From positions 32,614,261 to 32,678,260 of the forward strand of contig JAVTVX010000012.1 in assembly GCA_033439265.1 (NCBI GenBank): DNA of 64,000 bases, written 5' to 3'. Made by a program: the position numbers and the translations under genes. Numbering within the stretch: the first letter of the stretch is position 1; each line of letters starts with the position of its first letter. Positions 49,191-64,000 of the stretch are shown here, piece after piece. This DNA is from Dillenia suffruticosa. Lineage: Eukaryota > Streptophyta > Magnoliopsida > Dilleniales > Dilleniaceae. Below the pieces are notes generated by a model. It saw only the letters and a program-made list of their open reading frames with translations, made no database searches and had not been told where the DNA came from.

Positions 49191-51110
49191 CTGAAAGCTT
49201 GTGGGGGCTCAGTGATAGAACATCATGATGGGATAGGATATTATATTACCATTGATTGTGACGTGGCATAAAAACTTGTCCAGTTCTATTTTTTTTTTCG
49301 GTAGTTAAACTTGTCCGGTACTAGTGCCAGAGAGCAAGGGTTGGACCGGAGCAAGCCGTGCCAAAAGCAGAAGAAAAGACAGAATTTGAGGCCGAGTCCT
49401 ACCCAACCTTGCGGTTGGCCTCTACATCTTGGCCTACATTCAACCAAAGTTGGGTTAAAGTGAGTACATGAGTAAGTGGTTATATCTCTCTTCCAAATAA
49501 ATCTTTCTCTAATCAGTACTGATCAAATTAAAAACGCATAATCGCAAATAATAGATAAAAGATTCGATAACAAGTTCGGGATATTGTAGCAATATTTAAA
49601 AAGATTAATTATATTAATTATGTACTCTGTTAAAAATATAATATAATTTCCTTATACCATTTTAAAAAATTCTAATAAATGTAAAATTATATTTCATCAG
49701 ACTTTGGTCACTTTAATTATATATATCATTTTCCTGATGTGCTCTCAAATAAGATTTTTTTCACATTGACAAAGAAAGGGGAAATTAAGGTTGCGAATTA
49801 TATTATTTTTCCCGAATATCGATAAGGATGGAAACCCCACCTCCCCCGCGGGGGCCCCCGGCGACATTGGCGTTTAGGTCTTTTGAAAGCTACAGTGAGG
49901 TATTGTCGCTTTCTAAAGTGGGATCCTCAAGCAATCGTGAAATTTCTCTCTCTCCTATTCATAGTCTTGCAAGTCCTAATACGTTTTCCACGTTTCTTTC
50001 GTAATGGAATGACCACAGCAACATTTATTTGACTGAAGTTTGTTGCACTGCACAAGTTTGCTTGTACCCGATGTTTATGATTGCAATCACAAGTTATTAT
50101 TCTTGTAAGCTCCACATTCTCCGCCATATAATTTACCAGCAAGGTAGCAATAAATTATAAAATTTAAAATAATAGAAAGAACATTAGATTTTTTCATCAA
50201 TACTTGAATTTAAATTTTGAATATAAAAAAAATTATGTTAGAAAAGTTTTTTCTAGAAAGGATCCGACAACAGTTTGTATCAAATTAATTAAAATATAAT
50301 TTTGAATATCAATTAATTTAGTATATAAAAGAAAAAAAATTGTATCTAACCTAAAATGGGTGTGGCCCGGGCCAAGCCGGGCTTGGGATTGCCTGTGATT
50401 CAAAAAGCTTATTAACAACTCGTAACTCAGTTGAATTAAATTAAATGAATTTTTAATAAATTTTTAACCTCATTTAGTTATGAGGCTGGAACCACTCATT
50501 TTGAAAATGAAGGATTGAATAATTTTCAACAGGGCTTAATGCATTCCTAGCCATATGTTAATATTCCTATACGCATAAATTTTCAATGCTAACAATTTTC
50601 GTTTTTAAAATGACTAAATATATTAAATTAATTAATATTTATTTAAAAATTCTTTTATTTTTTATTTTTACACATTTTTTACTTTTAATAAATTATTAGA
50701 TTATTTAATTATAATTTTTATTTTTATTTTATTTGATTTATGATTAATGATTAATGATTATATGTTTGATCATATTAGATTTTTACTATAAAATATGATT
50801 ATTTTATTATTTATATAAAATAATTAATATTTATATAAAAAATTTTATATTTTGTATATTTACGTGTTTTCCTACGCCATTTCTTCTATTCTTACAAAGT
50901 ATTTACATACATCCAGAGCTAAGGCAGCGTTAAATACAATACATAAGGATAGAGGTAAAGAGACAAATATTATAATTTTTAATAAATAAATGACATTTTA
51001 AAAATTTTAATTGCATGCTTAAAGCTTTTAGCTATATTGACCTATTTTGGTAACTATTTTGTTACGCCTACTAAAAATCTTCTCATTATATTACTCTTCG
51101 TACAGTGCAA
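49191..51110. other. Upstream flank of the third CRK; partly duplicated at 60.9-62.1 kb
   Basis: No gene seen. Segments at about 49200-49260, 49680-49760 and 49995-50130 (including TAATGGAATGACCACAGCAA) reappear in the same order at 60910-60975, 61650-61800 and 61930-62080. A G/C run lies at 49842-49862 (CCCGCGGGGGCCCCCGG). The rest is AT-rich. Confidence 0.6.
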
Positions 51111-51640
51111 CGGAGACGGACGTGCAAATGCCTTGCCTGGTAGGGAAGTCAATTAAGACAAAAAAATTCCATCCGTCCTCTCTCACCTGCTAAATGAAAT
51201 GCTCTTCGAACATCTCCAAACTATGGTCATTGGAAGAATTGAAGAGAATGTTCCTCAAATTTTCCCACCTCTTCTCTTTTCTTTTTCTCTTCATATGCAC
51301 ACCAACCTTCCATAGCTTCACGATAAAAACAACCCCAATTTACCTCTACCGTGACTGTCCAAACACAGACACTACAACCCTTTCTTCAAACAGCTCTTAC
51401 AAAACTAACCTTAACATATGGTCATCAGAAGAATTAAAGTGAATGTTCCTCAAATTTTCCCACCTCTTCTTTCTACTTTTTCTCTTCATATGCACACCAA
51501 CGTCCTTCCATAGCTTCACGATAAAAACAACCCCAATTCACCTCTACCGTGACTGTCCAAACACAGACACAACAATCCTTTCTTCAAACAGCTCTTACAA
51601 AACTAACCTTAACATATGGTCATCAGAAGAATTAAAGAGA

Positions 51641-59869
<8,229 letters not shown>

Positions 59870-60580
59870 TGCAAACAGGTTGCCAATCAGAGCAAGGTGT
59901 TATGTGTATTGTTGCTTTCTCATGTTTTCATTACTATGAAAATTTTGAGTCATGGAAAAGGCTCCGATAATTCTTTTTTACACTATTTTGAGGAGTGAAA
60001 AGTATCAAGTAGTATATGTTATGTATGTGCCAACCATTACTAAAGAGAGTTTGATATATTTTATGCAATTACTAAAAATTAAAATCTTCTTCAATAGGGT
60101 ATAAACAAAAAATACAAAATCTTGTGGGGTCATAATATAAAACAAAAGTATGAACCAGTGACTTGTCTGTTTTAATCAGAATGATTGTGGATCCAACATG
60201 TATTCAAGTTTTTTTATCATCAGCTCTTATAAATCTTATCACAACATGCCCTTTTACCATTGTGTTGGGAATTAACTTTCATGAAAATTTTGTCTTTTCT
60301 CCAAAAAGTTTTTCTTCACTGTCTATTTCATGTGAGATACTCAACTTATACATGAGGCTCTAACAATCTCCCACTTAGTGAGTCTATCACATTCACTATG
60401 CTTCCTTTCTAACCTTAGAATTCGCCAAGTGCTATTTTAACCACTGAACTTCGAAAATGAACAATAAGAGTGTCTGGATCAATCAACACCACTGCTCTTG
60501 TATGTCAAACCAAACCATTGATTCAAATACCGCTTGCATGTTGGTGCCGCCTGATTGCAATTTACAGCCACAAATCTAGT
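59870..60580 (+). other. 3' flank of the third CRK, shared with the CRK pseudogene flank
   Basis: Closely similar to 30257-31050 behind the CRK pseudogene, including the TGTTGGGAATT...CTAACA segment (60263-60365) that may be an LTR relic. Similarity stops at about 60572, where the other copy switches to PRP38-gene sequence. Confidence 0.75.
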
Positions 60581-61022
60581 TTCTGCTTTTTTCATTTTCC
60601 AAGTTTCAAGGTACAATGTCCATTATCCAGTATGACGTTTTGTTGGGTTGGACCAGAAGATATTGCCGAAGTCGTCACAGTGGCAAACTTTTTCTCAAGT
60701 TTCAATTTCCATTGGAAAACCTTTTCATGTGCCGTGTCGAATTGCAGTAGCTATCTGCCTCTCAGCATATGGCAAAGGGAAGTTGACACTAAGGTGGATT
60801 GTGTCATGCCGAATCCTTGTTTTGCCAAGGAAAAGTTTCAATGCTCTGAAACAAGGAGTTGGTGGCACCAGGAAACATTGCCCGTTGGGATGGTCCGCAA
60901 CAAAATATGTAGGGACTCACTTGATAGAACACAGCGATGACATGGGATATTACCGTTCATTGTGTAATGGAAATTATCCTCTACCTTGGGTAACTTTTCT
61001 TTACCATTTTGAACATCATTAG
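60581..61022. other. Coding-like stretch of unknown identity
   Basis: Less AT-rich than its surroundings, with overlapping open frames on + (60470-60940 and 60648-61022). I do not recognise any family in the translations of either strand. The end (from about 60905) starts the repeat shared with 49200. It may be an old gene or transposon fragment. Confidence 0.25.
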
Positions 61023-62268
61023 CAAATCACTTCAGTTAATTGCTTTTAAAAATGATAACCAAATCTAATGAAGTATAAATTTCTTTACCATTGTGTGATG
61101 GATTTTTTTTTTTTTTTTTAAATAAACCTTTTTGCCCATCAGTAATTATGTAGACTACCAGCTCCATGGTGGGAACATTTGACCATTTAAAAAGAATTTA
61201 AAAGACTTTAATATGCAGAAACCAAAATAAAAATTGAACAAAAGGTTTGATGGGTATATGGCTGGACGTCTCCAACACGTTAATGACTTTATTTTTAGCA
61301 TACAAAGAAATATTTGACAACTTCTGGTTTGAAACGTAGTTAAAACTTTCAAGTCCACAAGTGAGATTTTTCTTACAACTATATAAATACTTTCAAGTCC
61401 ACGATGTTGCCAAGTATTTTTCATTTTCTGCAATCCCTTCAATAATAAATGATATAAGATTTGATAATATTAATTAATATAAGATTTTATATTCATACAA
61501 TTAGATATAGTTTGATAGATCTGCATTCATGTGGATTTATTCTGTAAATGTAGCAGCAAAATCTCTCATTATGTAGCTCTATATCCGCACACATATATAA
61601 TATGATATTAATACTGAAAAGAGATATATGCTATATTCGATTTTTTTTTCATAATTTTAAAGATTTTAATAAATAAAAAACTATACTTCATTAGATTTGG
61701 TTATTATTTTTAATTATATATATGTAAGTATATATATTTGGACGTCGGGTGATCATTTTCTTCTTCGAATAAGAATTTTTCCATATTGATAGATAGGATG
61801 TGAAATGTCATCATTTTTCTAATATTTCATAGAGTATAACCTAGACTTTTTTTACGTATATAGATTTGGCGTTTAGGATAATTTTTGTACGTTTCTTTAT
61901 TCTTTCGAACTTGACTGTCAAAGCGTGAACAGTGCATAATGGAATGACCACAGCAATATTCATTTAGTCGAAGTGGGCTGCATTGCACCGCACTGCACAA
62001 GTACCCTCGTACCCAATGTTATTGACTGGAGCCCAAGGTTGTTCCTTTAGAACGATCCTGATTCTCCACCATACATCATCTTCATCATCTCCCATCCATT
62101 AAAAAAAAAAAAAACTATAATTTATATGGTTGTAGCATAAAAGTTCTACCCAACCTAAAGCCCAAGGCTGAGAGTTGTTGAAATTTTGAATATTTTGGAA
62201 TAAAAATGTTAAAAGAAAATAAGAAAATTCTTATTTTAATTTATGAAAGGATAAAAGGGATGATTGTC

Positions 62269-62270
<2 letters not shown>
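61023..62270. other. Intergenic; carries a copy of the upstream CRK flank
   Basis: AT-rich. The segment 61650-62080 repeats the order of sequences found 1.1-1.5 kb upstream of the third CRK. No gene follows it within the window; the next features are microsatellites and an LTR. Confidence 0.55.

Positions 62271-62341
<71 letters not shown>
62271..62341. repeat. (GA)n microsatellite, 35 perfect units
   Basis: About 71 uninterrupted bases of GA, the longest perfect dinucleotide tract in the window. Confidence 0.97.
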
Positions 62342-62343
<2 letters not shown>

Positions 62344-62377
62344 GAAGATTGGATTTATGTATTTTGAGAATCATCCA

Positions 62378-62404
62378 ACACACACACACACACACATATA
62401 TATA
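62378..62404. repeat. (AC)n/(AT)n microsatellite
   Basis: Nine to ten AC units followed by a short AT run. Confidence 0.85.
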
Positions 62405-63498
62405 CATACACTTTTTTCTAAAAAAAAGAATATAAATGTTTGATTAAAAAAATAAAGAAATATAAGCTATTAGAAATAAGAATATGAATCATCTAAATAT
62501 TCTTTATGTAGACTAAATCAATCAAATATATAATGATTGATCGTATCAATCGTAATGATTTAATGGTCAATTAAATCGATCATAATAATTAATTAAATTA
62601 ATCAAATATTTCAATATAATAGCTAGTTGGAGGCGACACTCCTTGACCTATGATTTGGGCTTTTTTTTGGGATGAGAATGGATCTTCAATTGAGTTCGAT
62701 CTTGGATCTTAAAGAGTTTAAGCCGGGTTGAACATGGTATGTGCATGACCTCCAAGACTTGGGCTATGATTGGGCCTCTTGTGCCTGGACAATTTATCTC
62801 TAATTTCCAACACTTCCCATTGGCGAAAGGATTGATTGGAGTCAAAGTTTGACGAGAAGGTCTTCATTTACCCCACTCAAAATTCCGAACTCTACCCCCT
62901 TTGATAAAATTTATTGGTTCTTCTCCTTACTTCGAGCTTTCTTCCCCATTTGATTGACATGGGAGATTGATTGATTAATTTAGAGCAAGTCAGAAAAACT
63001 ACCAATGTTCTTGAATATGTAAAGTGAAACCTATCTTCTGCCAATATTATATCTCTTGATCTGTATATTTGATTAGTTATAAAAATATATATTTCTTTTC
63101 AAAAAACTTTAAACACGGATCGAACCAGGATCATGAATCGAATCTTAACATGTTTGGGCTGCTATGGAATGCCTTCAAGAATCGTCATGCTTGAGTGCTC
63201 ATAGGGATTTTTGGTAATTTGGGCAGAACCTTCCAGAATCGGCAAGTACTGGATTCTTCTTGAAGGTTAGAGCAACGTAAAGGGACTTTCAATAGCTAAT
63301 TTCCAACACTGCATTTTTCACCCATATGTGAGGAAAGATTGGCCCCACATGTGAGGAAAGATTGGCTCCATTAGACTTAAAGTTGTTGTCAAACATGCTA
63401 GCAAAGGTAAACAAATATATTCAAGTCCACCTAGGGACGAAGGTAAAATGTTATAATTTCAGACTAAATACAACACATAAGAGGTTGAGGAAGTCAGT
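62405..63498. other. Intergenic, no gene seen
   Basis: Mostly AT-rich. A short direct duplication (ATGTGAGGAAAGATTGGC) occurs near 63325 and 63349. No coding sequence recognised. Confidence 0.5.
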
Positions 63499-64000
63499 TG
63501 TAACACCGAAAAACTAAAAAAAAAAAAAAAAGAAAAGAGAGGAGGTGTTGCGTTTTGGAGTGAAACGCAGCACTCTCCCCCCCAAAATTGAATTAGGGCT
63601 TTAAGCCCTAATTCTCTCTCTCATCCTATCTCTCCCTCTCTTCGTCTCTCTCTCTCTCTCTTTCTCTCTTTCTCTTCTCATCCGCCGCTGCTCTTCTCCT
63701 CCGCCGCGGCCTCTCCCTTCCGCCACCCACCACCGCTGCTCCTCCCTCCTCATGCGAGCGCGCTAGCCTGCAGTGCCTCATTCCTCGCGCGAGCGCGCAA
63801 GTAGCAATGAACCTTCTGCCCGAGCGCTCCACAGCGCGAGCGTGAGCCTGCTCGGAACCATGCCTGCGCACGAGCTGCGCGATCCCTGCACGAGCTCCAG
63901 CGTGACCCACTACGCGAGCGCGCGCGATCCAGCTCGTGAGCGCGAGCCCTAGCCCGTGAGAGCCTACTAGGCCGCGGAGCCCATTGCTGAACCGCGAAGC
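63499..64000. mobile_element. Start of a second large LTR, related to the solo LTR, cut by the window end
   Basis: Begins TGTAACACC followed by a poly-A run. It then has a short inverted repeat around GGGCTTTAAGCCC, a CT tract, CCGCCGC-rich DNA and a CpG-rich block ending in GAGCCCTAGCCCGTGAG. The 41489 LTR has the same order of features. Only the first 502 bases are in the window, so it cannot be said whether it is solo or part of a full element. Confidence 0.75.

Noticed and set aside
63626-63910. Minus-strand GC-rich open frame at the window end
   Set aside because: Same LTR-type composition as the solo LTR; low-complexity and not gene-like.

Overview
The window is nuclear DNA from a flowering plant, most likely a eudicot and possibly woody. 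It has GT-AG introns, AT-rich intergenic DNA, cysteine-rich receptor-like kinases (CRKs), a CYP716-type P450, and plant-type copia, LINE and tRNA-derived SINE elements, including an Au-type SINE. The species cannot be named from the sequence alone. All gene models below were assembled by hand from splice sites, reading-frame phase and paralogue comparison.

Left part (1-16 kb): two apparently intact seven-exon CRK genes on the + strand (1943-4632, 679 aa; 13140-15709, 648 aa). A dead CRK kinase remnant lies between them (about 10193-10896), next to a cluster of five SINE-like insertions at 8.9-10.2 kb, three of them with perfect target-site duplications. Middle-left (16.7-26.6 kb): one long gene for a PRP38-domain, RD/RE/RS-rich splicing protein (458 aa, four coding exons). 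Its introns carry a degenerate LINE and an Au SINE with a 12-bp target-site duplication. A perfect 35-bp tandem duplication abuts one of its splice acceptors. 28.8-31.8 kb: a composite duplication joining a dead CRK kinase (exons 4-7 plus 3' flank) to a copy of PRP38-gene exon 3 with its flanking introns.

34.5-37 kb: a complete three-exon cytochrome P450 on the minus strand (482 aa, CYP716-like, a family known for triterpenoid oxidation). Its upstream side is an array of about four decayed repeats (37.0-39.5 kb). 39.7-49.2 kb is mostly transposon: a chimeric CRK fragment, a decayed minus-strand copia element, and a 2.49-kb solo LTR with a 5-bp target-site duplication. 49.2-62 kb holds a third CRK (51641-59869, 683 aa when spliced). 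Its signal-peptide segment is present three times in tandem, and its fifth intron contains a 5.05-kb copia retrotransposon (54010-59062) with TTGAA target-site duplications, a PBS and a polypurine tract. The window ends inside another large LTR that starts at 63499.

The CRKs are predicted plasma-membrane receptors with two extracellular DUF26 (Gnk2-type) domains and an intracellular Ser/Thr kinase. The flanks repeat as well (49.2-50.1 kb resembles 60.9-62.1 kb), so the cluster looks like a decaying tandem-duplication array. I found no clearly new biological system. The most unusual items are the signal-peptide triplication, the intron-borne retrotransposon with a paralogous empty site, and the CRK/PRP38 chimeric duplication.
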